A stretch of 64,000 bases of DNA from Schistocephalus solidus (GCA_017591395.1 WEDG01008619.1:1-64000), one strand, 5' to 3'; positions 1 to 10,739 are shown, counted from the first letter of the stretch. A program made the numbers and translations. Notes: a model not told the origin generated them from the sequence alone.

Positions 1-3000
1 GTATAATATGTTAGTCTTCTCATATATGCTCATCTATTTATTCATAGATGATTCATTTTATTCCGCCTGGCTGGAAATGCCCTTCAGGTACTTCAATAAA
101 AATATCTATGTATGAAACAGAAGTAAAATAATAATAATTTGTATATTTAAGGCCCAGAGGGTTCCTTCAATGCAAACTTAGCGTCGTGGTGTAAGTAAAT
201 ACAATGTGGTTACTTGGTGCTCTGTGCAAACAACCATATGAAACACCAGAAATTAGTACTATGGTTTGCAAATCCGATTCAAAACGATTCAACTTTTTTA
301 CAACAATCTTTGGTTTATATGGTGAATTAGTAAAGAAGAAGTAGAAAAACTACTACGGGTAGAATCAGTGTCAGAGTTCAGATAGCCAACAATTTAAAAA
401 CTAGTGGAATAAACAAACTGCTTCCATAAAAAATTAATAGTTAGAGCTGATAGGATTGGTACGATGCAGTTAGATAGGACCATGATGTTTTTGAGAAGAT
501 GTGGGGGTTCGGAACGCTCCTTGTCGTGGAAGGAGATCATACAACAGCCGGAGCTACTGTTTACAAACATGTGGGTTGGTGAGACAGGAGGAGCTCATTG
601 TAAACAACGGACTCGAGACCAAGAGGGGCCAGTAGAGGTCAAAAGAGCATCAACAACATGCGATCTTACTGACTGCATCGTCAACCGACAAGGTGGCGAA
701 GACATCAGAAACCGCTACGATCATCAACAGAGACCGCAGAGACCATCGTCAAACTTGCAAAAACAGGTGAATGCCTCAAAGTTGTCAACAGCTGCCAATG
801 ATGGTTGAAAAGACGAAAAAAGGCTGCGATGATTGACTCTGCAGAGGATTATGTACACATATTTAGAGACCAATGATATATCAACGGAACTGGCTCAAGT
901 ATCAGGAGGATCATTTTCAAAATCCAAAGGATGCTGGTTTGGAAAGGAAACGGACAATATGGAATTTATACCTTCCGAAGTTAAATATTTAAGGTTATTT
1001 GGTTTTTACAACCACTAATACAGACGACACTTTCATTTCCAAATGTAAGAGTATTTCACATGGAAGCATATTTGGAGGCAAAAAAACGAGAAGGGGATTT
1101 TTGTGGTGCTTAGGGGCGGTAAAATGATCACAGTGGAATTACGAGTTTCATAAGGTCAGTCTACAGCAGGAGATTTGGGCAAGAGTTAACGCGAAGCAGG
1201 AAACAGAGACCAGCTTCGAGCCTTCTGCCCCACAGAAATTAAATGTTTGCGAACTGATATCTGCCCATAGCAGAGATACTGGAACCAGAAGGAGAAAATA
1301 GTCATCGAGTAAAACTCTCTAAGCAATTTTCAATCTTACTGCGCTCTCTACGCGAATCAAGGACATTCGCAGATCTCAGCAATATTCTTCTTGAATTCCG
1401 TAAGGGCCTGAAATGAAGCCCTGCACTGGATCGCTGTCCAGAACCGAACATGAACCTAATAAAAAATTTAGAACACGTGTAGCATTATCAGAACCATGAA
1501 TACCTACTGATGACAACTGATTGCTCGGCATCTCACGAAAGAGAGCAGCTCTAAAATATGCATAAAATAAGTCGCAAATAAAAATGCAGAACTCGCTTTC
1601 CAACCCTATGGCTTTTACATTTTCATATCCACAAATGACTAAAGATAAATGTATCACAGGAAGTCAATATACTTTTCTTATCTATCTGCAGACAAAAAAT
1701 ATGAATATGAGACCCACTAGAGCTTCATTTAACTGTTAGCCATAATGATTTTTAATGCAAAGAACCCGCTTCGTAACTAGCGGTTACATGTTTTCCGCGC
1801 ATACGTCCTCGCTTACACATTTGATGACTTGGTAATCTTCTATTTGAATGCATTTATGCAAAATCAAAATTTATTTAGAATTCTAGCGTAAGTGAATTAC
1901 AAAATAAAAGAACAACCCCGTTTACGCAGTTACCCGAAGGGTTCTTGAAGCAAAACTTCAGGGTAACTCAAGGTTAGTATGGCAAAACTGGGCTGCGGGA
2001 ATTCGGTTGCTCACATTTACACACCTGCAGTGTAAGCAAAGATGGCAGCTGAATGTGACTGTGTTAACCAAGCGATAACGGTACCTTGCATCCCATTAAA
2101 ACTTTCGATACGTTTTTGAATGAGTTATGATGATATGAAGTATGCAGTAGCTCCCTTCTGTGTTTCTATGTTCACTGAAGAGGCTACAGGCAAAATGGGG
2201 TAGGCCTCGTTTCTTTTGGACGAAAGCCTGGTGAAGGAAATGTGAAATCCACAAAAGTTAATTCTTGGAGGATGAATTGAGCATATTTGCCGAGTAAGGA
2301 TTTCTAGGCTGTTCTGAGTCTTAAAAATGGGTTAACGCCAATTGAACAAGCATTAATCCTCCAGAGCTCTAAGGCTCCCCGAAAAATCAGTTCCCCTGTT
2401 CAATGTGTTGCCAGGAAAGAATAAATGACCGAGCACTGGACAGTCAAGAGAAATAAAGAAGATATTCCGCTGAATGCCATAGCAAGGATTTCAAAGACAT
2501 ATTAAAGCAGTCACCAAAACAAAGTTCCGATAGTAAATCGAGCTTCACAACAACAAAATAATGTTTTTATTTAAAGCTGTGTTTCGGTCTTTATAGAATC
2601 TGAAGTCTTATATTTTACAGGACGTTGTTAAACCGAAATTGCTTTCACTCAAGAACCAGTCTATGTCTCGAAAAAAGAAACCTGATGGGATGGAGCCTCA
2701 AAGGATCGATCAGAGGCTCGTCCTCTGAAAAAAGAATTTGTTAACTGGTGGAGAATCCTACCGTTATTGGATGCTTACTGGGACCTCAAAACTTTCAAGA
2801 TGTTTATTCATGCGCAATTCTAACGCTCTATAGCAACTGCAGGGCTGGCGAAAACAAATCGATTTTCCGAAGAGCGTATTATTCTAATTATAAAATCTCA
2901 GAATGCAAACTACTTTAGGTATTCAAACTTCATATATTGCTGACACTAGGAAAGCAATAATGTAAATGCGAAAACCTTGAAAATTTCCAAAGACCAGGGA

Positions 3001-3370
3001 GCAATCTCACAGCATTGACCAAAACCAGTTTTAAAAGAGCATTAAAAGCAAAAATACTCCAAAGATTTTGAGGCATTCACAGCATTAAGAGCACATATAT
3101 AAGTAAAGTAAATTGCAGCATGATAGAGCACCCACCTTCTGATAAAGGAAAACGAGCCCGTTTCCCGAGACACCCAATCAGCAAGTCAGTACGGGCATTC
3201 GCCAGAAAAACCAAAGCAACCAATAATATCAAAGACAATCGTGAAGTGCCAAGAGATCGGTGAAAGTTTTATAACAAGCCCAAAAAGGCATGAAAAATAT
3301 CTGTAAAAAATGGAGCAGAAAATGACTATATAAAACGAATAGAAACAATGAAGCAACGCAGGTGACCGCA
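1..3370. other. Unassigned DNA without a recognisable gene
   Basis: The longest open frames are 464-808 (+, 114 codons), followed 24 bases later by 833-1018 (+, 61 codons), and 1376-1657 (-, 93 codons). None shows a domain, catalytic motif, signal peptide or repeat that I recognise. The 464-1018 stretch is somewhat richer in G and C than its surroundings and could be part of a decayed mobile element or an exon, but nothing in the sequence decides this. No RNA gene was seen. Confidence 0.5.
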
Positions 3371-4215
3371 GATTTCAAACACCACGCCCAATTGCTGTCT
3401 CATTGTTCCGAATTTCAATATTAGACCAAATGAACGCATTCAGTCCTATCCTAGTAAAGGGAAACGACAACGAATTATCGCCCATCCCTTCTATTCATGT
3501 AGCTCCATTATCGAATGTTTTTTCAACATTCACACAACGTTGAACCTATCAATAACCATCTATGTGCACCTGGCAAAAGAAGGCACTAAGACGTTCACAG
3601 CACTTCACCCGCTGCGTTCAACGATACCGCCATTCGACTTGACGCGGAACAGAATAAAGTTCGTGGAAGATGGAAGAGTGTGCGACATAGATCCAGTTGG
3701 AATACAATGCCCCGTTACGCACTATAAACAAGAGAACGCGTTTAGATCTACCACGGTCTAGTAAGTAACGTCCACAAACGAGCCCTTAGACATGACTGAA
3801 CGAAAAGATCCCATACAGCGATCAATGACCGCCCTCTATCACGGATCAGAGGCCTCCCCGAAATAGAGTCTGTTAGATGTGAACTTTGAGTCAGAACGTG
3901 CGTGGAACGTGTAGACAGGATTTGTTATTATCCACTACTGTCTCAAGGCCCACCTACGGTCATCTTTCACCGCGTCTTTGCCACCGGAGCGTGGTAAATG
4001 CGGGAACCTTGAGACTTTTCGGAGTGATTACTAACAAAAGTCCGGTTAATAATTCATGCTTGGTAGTTCTACAAGAGCCTCCTCTGAATAGATCATCGTC
4101 TGTGTCGTGCTGGCAGTTTTTCCTGCCAATTGCAGCATCAAGTTCGGCTGAATAGAACGTCAGCGTAGGGCAAATTCTCTGAATAATCTTCCCCGTTTTT
4201 GAATAGAATGTCAGG

Positions 4216-4556
4216 ACTAGGTTTTGTACGAATGGAGGTATATGTCCGCATTCCAGGTGTGTGTATAAGTGAAGAAGAAGAAGGTTGTTTGTTCACCGTA
4301 ATCAAGCTTTTTATTCGTTTGAGCTTTCGAACTCTTACTGGCACCGATCTGGCACCGGTATACAGGGTCCTGCGTAGATATCTACGGACTGGCGCCACTG
4401 GTGTCTGATTGTTCCCGTGCCCCCTCTATAAATATAAATCGTTTATGTTGCTGTTTTATCTCTGACAATGGACTCCAGTAAGAGTTCAAAAGCTCAGACG
4501 AATAAAGCCATGATTCCGGTGACCGAACAACCTTCTTCTTCTTCACTAGGTTTTGT
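4216..4556. repeat. 12-base direct repeats around the Penelope tail insertion
   Basis: The sequence actaggttttgt occurs at 4216-4227 and again at 4545-4556. The uninterrupted copy 2 has a single related site near 8180-8190 on the other strand. This fits a target-site duplication, which varies in length in Penelope elements. An oddity is that 40 extra bases (4228-4267) lie between the left repeat and the left inverted arm, so the exact insertion boundary is not settled. Confidence 0.5.
4268..4547 (+). mobile_element. Minimal Penelope-like element end with inverted tails
   Basis: The element has a 74-base left arm (4268-4341) and a 73-base right arm (4475-4547) that are inverted copies of each other with few mismatches. 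Both begin or end in a GAA/TTC-rich run. Between them, 4344-4408 reads as the last codons of a Penelope-type protein (DLAPVYRVLRR then a stop), followed by a short 3' untranslated part. The same C-terminal motif and tail recur at 43527-43730 (-) and 44700-44884 (+), which identifies the family. Inverted or direct terminal repeats are known for Penelope elements. Copy 2 of the host repeat has no such insertion, so it arrived after the repeats separated. It encodes no enzyme. Confidence 0.75.
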
Positions 4557-4789
4557 GTCAAAACTATCTGTTTGATGGTAAACTGATTTCTCATATCAGC
4601 CATAAATCTCAAAAGAGAGAGAGGAGCCTGTTAAAGATGCCATGAGCATGTATATAGAGGGAGCCTACATGGCTAGAAGGAGATTTTAAGTAGAATATTG
4701 TAGCGACTCAGACGTCCACGTCCCAATACGCCTGGGTTAGTCAGATATAGCCTCAAAGGCAATTTTATGGCCACCAACAATGATGTTAG

Positions 4790-4985
4790 GAGGAGAATTG
4801 ACAAAGAAAATGGTAGATGGGGCACTTATTTCTGGCTTATTAATTGTCATCAGTCAGTCCTATCCAACTCCAGGTTTAGAGAACCCATGATATTTAACCC
4901 TAATTCATTGGTAGTGGGACGTTAAGCAGTCCGCGCTTTACCAATGTCCGCCTACTGGGTGCTCTGCGGCTGCTTATCAGAGGAT
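4790..4985 (-). repeat. tRNA-derived SINE, degenerate
   Basis: Read on the minus strand, a degenerate tRNA-like head (about 4880-4960) is followed by the body shared with other copies in this window: a GACTGACTGATGAC-like segment, then AATAAGCCAGAAAT, then a segment ending near the TTTGTCAATTCTC motif. Copies at 7340-7510 and 25792-26058 show the same order, which supports the call. The internal promoter boxes are poorly preserved. Confidence 0.6.
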
Positions 4986-5145
4986 CTAAATTGAGCAACA
5001 GTACACAGCCTTGCGAGAACCGTCCGTAAGGGGTTTTCTGAAAGGCCAGCAGCGGGCAAGCATATAGTAAGAGCCGACATGTCTCAAAGGAGATAAGAAG
5101 GCTAAGGTCGCCGTATTTCCTTTTAACCCGTGATCACTGAATTAA

Positions 5146-5334
5146 GTGGAAATTGAAAATGGCTGGAACAATATTCAATCCATTGACTTATTGCCGGTAC
5201 TCAAGTCAATTGTTGGCCCTGCATGTATGTTGTCCGAATATATGATGGAGCGTGTGAGGGAATCAGACTGTGACTACGAACTGAATGACCTCATAAGTAA
5301 AACGTTAACTGATAGTTATAATAGTGCAGTCTAG
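5146..5334 (+). other. Unrecognised 62-codon open frame
   Basis: The predicted peptide is acidic and protein-like in composition (several D/E, few rare residues) but has no motif I recognise. It lies 5' of a Penelope 3' end at 5735-6140 on the same strand, so it could be a relic of that element's body, or chance. No splice sites or start context argue for a real gene. Confidence 0.12.
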
Positions 5335-5734
5335 ACTACTTGTCTCCTGGGGGAAGGTTCCGGACAAACATCATAATCCATGAAGTCAGACAGAGATCTC
5401 AGTGAAAGTTGCAGTTTAAACCGACCTGTGTGTTCACACAGACACGGAAGGCTGGGCTCATAAATCCTTATTTTTATTGTTTAACGCACTCCAAGACGAC
5501 ATTGAAAACATGTATTTATATTTTTTGTGCAAACGATGTTACAGGAGACAGTAGACAAATGTAAAGCGAATGAATTCTTTGCACTCAGCTGAACTTCAGT
5601 AAAGTATTAGACATTTTGCAGGCCATATTCCAGTCGAATCTGTTTGAGGGTGCTGATGCCTGATTATTGCAATATCACAGCTACCCACTGGCATTCCGAC
5701 CCACACTTTAAATTCCGCCCACCCATATCCCCAT

Positions 5735-6140
5735 GATACAGTAAATTGGAACCGTCTTATTCAACTTTACTTCGATTTTTGCCTTGTTAAAACGTATATA
5801 GACGTGATGAGGTCGAAATCCTCACAAGAGGTAATAACCGCGTGAGCCGTGAGCTGCTCGAGTCATGGTTCACAGGCCCACGGTCCATTACGAATCGCAA
5901 TGAACTCCCGTTCCCATCTTCGTGTTGAGGCCTCACCTGCGCAGGAAATGGGTTGCATGGGGACGACGTGGGCGACCATTACCTCCAATGGCAGTGAACC
6001 AAATTACCAGGTCAGTATCATGCCCATATCTAACATGGATGAGGAAATCACGAACAGTAACGACTCGGACACGGACGGCCAAGCTATTATAGCCTCAATT
6101 ACGACGCTGAGTGGTGATCGCGAGTGTTGCTAAGTTTAGT
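5735..6140 (+). pseudogene. Penelope-like element, C-terminal GIY-YIG-flank fragment
   Basis: From 5806 the frame reads DEVEILTRGNNRVSRELLES, then WFTGPRSITNRNELPFP. This is the segment that follows the GIY-YIG motif in a Penelope-type protein, ending near the protein's C-terminus. The GIY-YIG core itself and all of the reverse transcriptase are missing upstream, where the match fades at about 5735 with an apparent small insertion at 5780-5805. The downstream part (to about 6440) is probably the 3' untranslated region, with only weak support. The ending differs from the 43.5-44.9 kb copies and from the 16/49/57 kb copies, so it is a separate lineage. It is a dead fragment. Confidence 0.7.
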
Positions 6141-6440
6141 GTGCCTGTGATCGTGTGGCCAATACGTACTATAAATACTGCTAACCCTGTGCATCTATCA
6201 AACATTTATGTGACTGTCTCTGAGAGAGAGAATCCAAAACGTTCGGTTAATAGGCACCATGTTCCAGTGATCGCCTCTTTTTTTCTGAACTGCTTCCTGA
6301 AACTCAATTGTTGCTTCTATCAGCAAATGACGCATCTGCTTAGACAATATATTCGCTGGTATCCATGCTCTTGAGAGTTAAAGCCAGGCAGTCAAGTACC
6401 CAATAATTTAGAATTTAAATACTCTACCGATCAGTTTGCA

Positions 6441-7028
6441 CGTAGATGAAAGTGACACCTAATGCATTTGAATCCGTTTAGTTTAAGCACCAGTGCCACT
6501 GGCTGCAAAATGTAAAATTAATGCAAACATTTCTCTCTATTGATGGTTTTTTTCGATCGTAATTACTCTGCATTTTATTTGGTTGTAAGCGGCTTCCAAT
6601 TATTATGTGCGCTCGACAGACCTCTGCTTTGTGTTAGCTTTTCCTTCAGAAGTACCAAGGCAGTGGCATTTATCGAGCCATCTTCTTGCGACCACTGTAG
6701 GTAATTGCGTAGCGGAAAGCAAAGACAACTGAATCTAAAATAAATATATCTGACTTTTTTCGCTAGCGTCAAACAATCGTATTTAGCCCCATTTTGGGAC
6801 TCAAGACTGAGGCCCCAGCGTAAAACTGCCAAACTTCCACCTCTCCTCTCGATATATGGTAACATACTAAACTGTGTGCCAGTTCCGTCATTGTCATTTT
6901 TAAAATTTATCTCAGGAATTAAGGGATAAGCTTAGTATTGCAGCTATAATTTGTCTTATATAAAGCAAAGCATTTGAAAATATCCTTCGAAAAAGTTACT
7001 ATTGAAACAGAAAAATGCTATTTTCATG
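6441..7028. other. Unassigned DNA
   Basis: A 96-codon minus-strand open frame (6575-6865) has no recognisable domain. I considered a Gypsy RNase H match for its central part but could not support it. Nothing else was seen. Confidence 0.4.
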
Positions 7029-7300
7029 GACGAACGCTCACCGATCGCTAAGGAAACTAACTAGTTCCGCTCAGCTTTGATGCTTACTCTCGAGCCCGCC
7101 AGCAGCCACACAGCGGCAAAGTGAAGGTATGACTGGCTGTTGACGGTTAATGAACCAGAAATGGCCATTACAGTCTACCTTGTATTTGTCTCCATTGTTA
7201 ATCTTCCTTTACTTCTACTAGCCGCCTTGCGGCTGCTTGTGGAGCTCGATAGTGGGCAGAATGGAACGAGTGAGTTCCATTAGCGATTGGTGAGCGTTCT
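7029..7300. repeat. Fold-back pair of SINE 5' parts
   Basis: The left part (7029-7205, +) starts with GACGAACGCTCACCGATCGC and contains the SINE body segment GTATGACTGGCTGTTGACGG but lacks the tRNA-like middle. The right part (about 7215-7300) is an inverted copy of the 5' segment, ending in a GCGATTGGTGAGCGTTC-like stretch. The two ends therefore form imperfect inverted arms of roughly 80 bases. The full SINE at 25792-26058 shows the original order, so this locus is a deleted SINE next to a second SINE piece in opposite orientation. Confidence 0.65.
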
Positions 7301-7339
7301 CCAACATATGCAATTTACTCAATCTAAAACGACAAGACA

Positions 7340-7510
7340 ACAAGCACGTGACTCAATGGTTAGAGCGTTAGACTTCTGATCAATAGGTCATGTGTTCGAG
7401 CCTGTTGTAGTGCACCTCTTATAGCTGGGTATGACTGGCTGGTGACGGTTGATAAGCCAGAAATGGCAATTATAGCCTCTCTTGTCTTTGTCAGAATTGT
7501 TCAACGCTAT
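7340..7510 (+). repeat. tRNA-derived SINE
   Basis: A tRNA-like head starts at about 7348: an A-box region around CAATGGTTAGAGCG, an anticodon-loop-like CTTCTGA (TCT at the anticodon position, as in arginine tRNA), then a B box GTGTTCGAGCC. After it come GGTATGACTGGCTGGTGACGG, GATAAGCCAGAAATGGC and a pyrimidine-rich stretch. The acceptor end does not pair and there is a long non-tRNA body, so this is a SINE and not a tRNA gene. RNA polymerase III transcription from the internal boxes is an inference. Confidence 0.75.
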
Positions 7511-7699
7511 TTTCTCTTCATTTCTTATTTTAATTAAATCTTCTGATTTTGACAAAACCGCCAGCAAGTATCAAAAACAGTACTTATTTCAAGGTACCAC
7601 ATTATATTTTCTACTTCCTGTGATATATACAAATAATGTGACCTGCCTCGTGAAACAAGATGATGGAAACTGACATTATCACTTTAAGGCAGGAACGGA

Positions 7700-7835
7700 A
7701 TACCGGAAAACACATTCAGACTGGGATGACCATTTCTGGCTTATGACTTGTCTGAAGTTTAAATATCTGAGACTCGTACCCCTATTCATTGGTCATTGAG
7801 CGATAAGTAGCCCGATAATTCACCAATAAAACAAT
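7700..7835 (-). repeat. tRNA-derived SINE, degenerate
   Basis: On the minus strand the body segment with AAGCCAGAAATGG and the tRNA-like head (ATTGGTGAATTATCGGGCTA and following) are visible. The head resembles the one at 4880-4960. The middle segment is diverged. Confidence 0.5.
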
Positions 7836-8029
7836 CGGTTATGAAAGGAAAAATATTGACTATCGTGTGTTGAGCATTTAGCAATCATTTTACGGAACGT
7901 CCTGGCTCCATAGTGCATTTAAGGAAGCAGTCGCATATCGACCGGCAGACGTAAGGCGGTAAAGGGATGGACTGTTTAAGGTCCAATTACCAAGTAATTT
8001 AATTTCATATTGTATATTGTCTGACCCTA

Positions 8030-8855
8030 AAGCTGGATATAGGCTCCATGTAGGCTCCATGTAGACCATGTAGGCTCCCACTTTATACATACTAACTGCA
8101 TCTTTAATGGGCTCCTCGCTTTTGTTTGAGAGTAATTACTGATATTTAAAATCAGAATACCATCAAACAGATAGTTTTGACACAAAACCATCCCTGAAAT
8201 TCGATTAATTAACGGGGAGGACAATTCTAAGAATTCTGCCTACGCTAACGTCTTCCTCAGCCGAACTTGATGCTGCAATTGGCAGGAAAACTGCCAGCAC
8301 GACACAGACGATGACATATTAGGAGGAGGCTCTTGTAGAATAACCAAGCATTAATTATTAACCGGAATTTGTTAGTAATCACTCCGAAAGGTCTCAAGGT
8401 TCCAGCATTCACCACGCTCCGGTGGCAAAACGCGGTGAAGATGACCGTAGGTGGGCCAGGAGACAGTGGTGGTTAATTAAGAATCCTGTCTACACGTTCC
8501 ACGCACGTCCTGACTTGAAAGTCCACATCTAACAGACACCATTCGGGGGGGGGCCTCTGATCAGTGATAGAAGGCGTTCATTGATCGCTTTATGGGACCT
8601 TTTCGTTCAGTCATTTCTTAGGGCTCGTTTTGGACGTAACGTAATAGGCCGTGGTAGATCTAAACGGGTTCTCTTGTTTATAGTGCGTACCGGGTCATTG
8701 TATTCCAACTGGATCTATGTCGCACACTCTAACATCTTCCACGAACTTTATTCTGTTCCGCGTCAAGTCGAATGGCGGTATCGTTGAACGCAGCGGGTGA
8801 AGTGCTGTGAACGTCTTAGTGCCTTATTTGCCAGGCGCACATATATGGTTATTAA
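8030..8855 (-). repeat. Unclassified interspersed repeat, copy 2, distal part
   Basis: Reverse complement of 3549-4673 in copy 1, without the Penelope tail insertion. It includes the 91-base stretch (8733-8823) that is identical between the copies. The segment 8240-8530 matches 3860-4165. A run of nine G lies at about 8546-8554. The rest of this copy continues at 10396-10605, beyond the CR1-like insertion. Confidence 0.8.
8035..8080. repeat. Short tandem repeat, 11-base unit
   Basis: The unit taggctccatg occurs about four times with one shortened unit. It lies in the end of repeat copy 2. The copy 1 counterpart (4658-4673) has a single unit, so the array expanded after the copies separated. 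Confidence 0.8.
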
Positions 8856-10395
8856 TTCTTAATAAATTATTTATTTAATAAAAATTATTTTATTTTTGCC
8901 AGTTTACAGGCAAGGCCATAAGGGATATACAGTAGGGGGTCGAGCTGACATTGAAAAAAACTCCTGATCGTTCTTTACAGTGTTTTCAGGAGAAAAAAAC
9001 TGCATCTTGTTAAATGGATTAAAGTTCAGGACAGGGAAGTATTGCCTCTCCTTTCATTGTTGTGGATCAGGTATTCTGTACTAGTAGCCGGTATGCCGGC
9101 GAACAGCTGCTCGCTGTCAACTGAGTTATAACCCGATTGCGGACTGCAGTGCCAGCAATATTGCCTTCAGAATGAAGTCCGGCACCGGATTCAGAGTCCG
9201 TGGACGCCATCAGAACGGAAGAGAGCTTCCAGAGAATCAACAGCCAAAATTTTTGGAATGTGTCCTGAATGTAAAAAAACTAGTGACAGCTCTCGTAAAC
9301 AAAGGATAGTTTTGCTGAATTTTAATACTTCTGGGTAGTTTATTCCAGATTGCTATAGTGTTTACCGAAAAAAACTGACGGTTTCTAACGGTGCGTGCCA
9401 AAGGAAAGAAATAAAAATACATCTCGATGACTGGTGCGCCGAGAGTTGTCGAGCTGCCTCAGGAATGAAAAGGGGTTAAAGGTAAACATGTTTGAAAGTT
9501 TAAACAGTAAAAATAGTCCCTTCTGTAATCTACGTAGCCACAACGGGTTGAGGCTTGTAAGCTCATAGCGTTGTTTATTGAAGAAGTGCTGGACTGATTC
9601 TATCTTTCTCCGTTCACTCGCCTGCAGAAGGCTAAATAGAAACGAGCAGTATTCCAGACAAGGTCTGACATACATTTTATAAAGACTGGTCCTAATATTG
9701 ACAGTTTTAAAATTTCTGAGAATAAACCCGGTGGTTTGGCGTGCTTTCGAGTCAACCAGAGCGCAGTGCTTTGACAGATGAAGACTACTAGAATATAATA
9801 TGCCCAGATCCTTTATAACCCCGGGCACATTTAGGTAATGATTGCTATGCTAAGATGAGTCTGGTGGTTGTCACCACTAACTATAACGGAGCTCTTGTGC
9901 CAAGAAAGCGAAAGGCGCCATGTGCGACACCACTGAGCGAAGTTTTGAAGATCCTTTTTTAAGAGCTCAATCAAGATTTGGCGACTAGTCGGTTTATATC
10001 GATGGGCAACTTTAAAATAATCAGCATACATAAAGGGCCTACCATACTGAAAACAATCAGGGACATCGTTCACAAAAAGGCAAAATAGATGCAGGCCGAG
10101 CACGCTACCCTGAATAACTCCACTTCTCACGTGCGTGGGGTTGGAGATAACATCGGAAATTTTAACTCGCTATGCACGAGCATTCAAATAGGAGGATATT
10201 AGGTTCAGAAGCTTATTACCTATGCCGAAGGAGGTCAGTTTCAGCAGGAGGAGATCATGGTCAACACGATCAAAAGCTTTCGTGAAGTCGAAATAAACGG
10301 TGTAGATTGTTAAACCACTATCTCTAGATTGTAACACATGATCAAAGTAAGAGAGCTGGCAGGTGTCAAACCATCTTTTTTCGAGAAACCCATGC
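8856..10395 (-). mobile_element. CR1-like LINE, 5'-truncated, inserted in repeat copy 2
   Basis: About 1.54 kb on the minus strand, from the RT motif QHGF at its truncated 5' end (10395) to an AATAAA/ATTAAAT-rich 3' end (8856-8900). Copy 1 of the host repeat (about 3549) is continuous where this element sits, so both junctions are defined by an empty site. The 3' untranslated part runs from about 9230 to 8860 and is not coding. There is no clear target-site duplication, as is usual for CR1-type elements. The element is dead: an in-frame stop, a frameshift near 9829 and a changed catalytic motif. Confidence 0.85.
9237..10395 (-). pseudogene. Reverse transcriptase of the CR1-like LINE
   Basis: This would have made DNA from the element's own RNA at a nicked chromosomal target. 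Motifs in order on the minus strand are QHGFLEK (fingers), YTVYFDFTKAFDRVDH (palm A with its aspartate), GVIQGSVLG (palm B), MYADYFKVA (catalytic box), DLGILYSSSLHLSKH, YVRPCLEYCSFLF and WNKLPRSIKIQ near the C-terminus. Breaks: a stop codon after NARA, between palm A and palm B; the second aspartate of the YADD box is tyrosine; a frameshift joins the frame at 9831-10130 to that at 9385-9828; another joins it to 9237-9422. The endonuclease and first ORF are absent by truncation. The C-terminal motifs make a CR1-type assignment likely. Confidence 0.88.
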
Positions 10396-10605
10396 TGATA
10401 GGTTAAGCTTTGAAAGATTAAGTTTTGTTTAAATGTGACAAAAACATTCGATAATGAACCTACATGAGTATAGGAGACGGGCGATTATTCTTTGTCGTTT
10501 CCCTATACGTGCATAGGTCTGAATGCGCTCATTTGGTCTAATATTGAAATTGGGTACATAGATACGGCAATTGGACGTGGCGCTGGCGTTGGTAGATCAA
10601 AGTGC
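10396..10605 (-). repeat. Unclassified interspersed repeat, copy 2, proximal part
   Basis: Reverse complement of about 3375-3548 in copy 1; the shared segment around 10515-10545 matches 3411-3445 with few differences. It abuts the truncated 5' end of the CR1-like LINE. Beyond about 10605 the similarity to copy 1 stops. Confidence 0.75.
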
Positions 10606-10739
10606 ATACTATTGTGTGTAGCCAGCAACGAGTCAGCCGATTTCAGCTAGATATATATCAACCAATCTCCCATCTGCAGTGAAGCAATTTCTTGTACACA
10701 CCAGGTTGACTGATGGTTAGATTGAACGCACGGGCTAAC

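Larger units (their letters stand above)
3375..4673 (+). repeat. Unclassified interspersed repeat, copy 1
   Basis: This stretch matches the reverse complement of 8030-8855 plus 10396-10605. Positions 3582-3672 are identical over 91 bases to 8733-8823 reversed, and the next 40 or so bases differ at two positions. The match runs on through 3886-4215 and resumes at 4549-4673. Copy 1 lacks the CR1-like insertion found in copy 2 but carries its own insertion at 4216-4548. Open frames inside (3540-3761, 3886-4155, both +) are not interrupted by the insertion but are not recognisable as any protein, and copy 2 has stops in the corresponding frames. It may be part of a transposon or a segmental duplication. 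The family is unknown. Confidence 0.8.

Noticed and set aside
4268..4547. MITE or other DNA transposon
   Set aside because: The long inverted arms suggest one, but the interior holds the Penelope C-terminal codons and the arms equal the Penelope 3' tail seen at 43.5-44.9 kb.
6575..6865. Gypsy-type RNase H fragment
   Set aside because: A short resemblance around RWGLSLE is not supported by catalytic residues or flanking pol motifs.
7348..7420. Functional arginine tRNA gene
   Set aside because: The A and B boxes are present but the acceptor stem does not pair, and the sequence continues into a body repeated in other copies, so it is a SINE.
8027..8224. Minus-strand coding sequence with repeated EPTW motif
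   Set aside because: The repeats come from the 11-base tandem array, and the copy 1 counterpart is not open in the same way.
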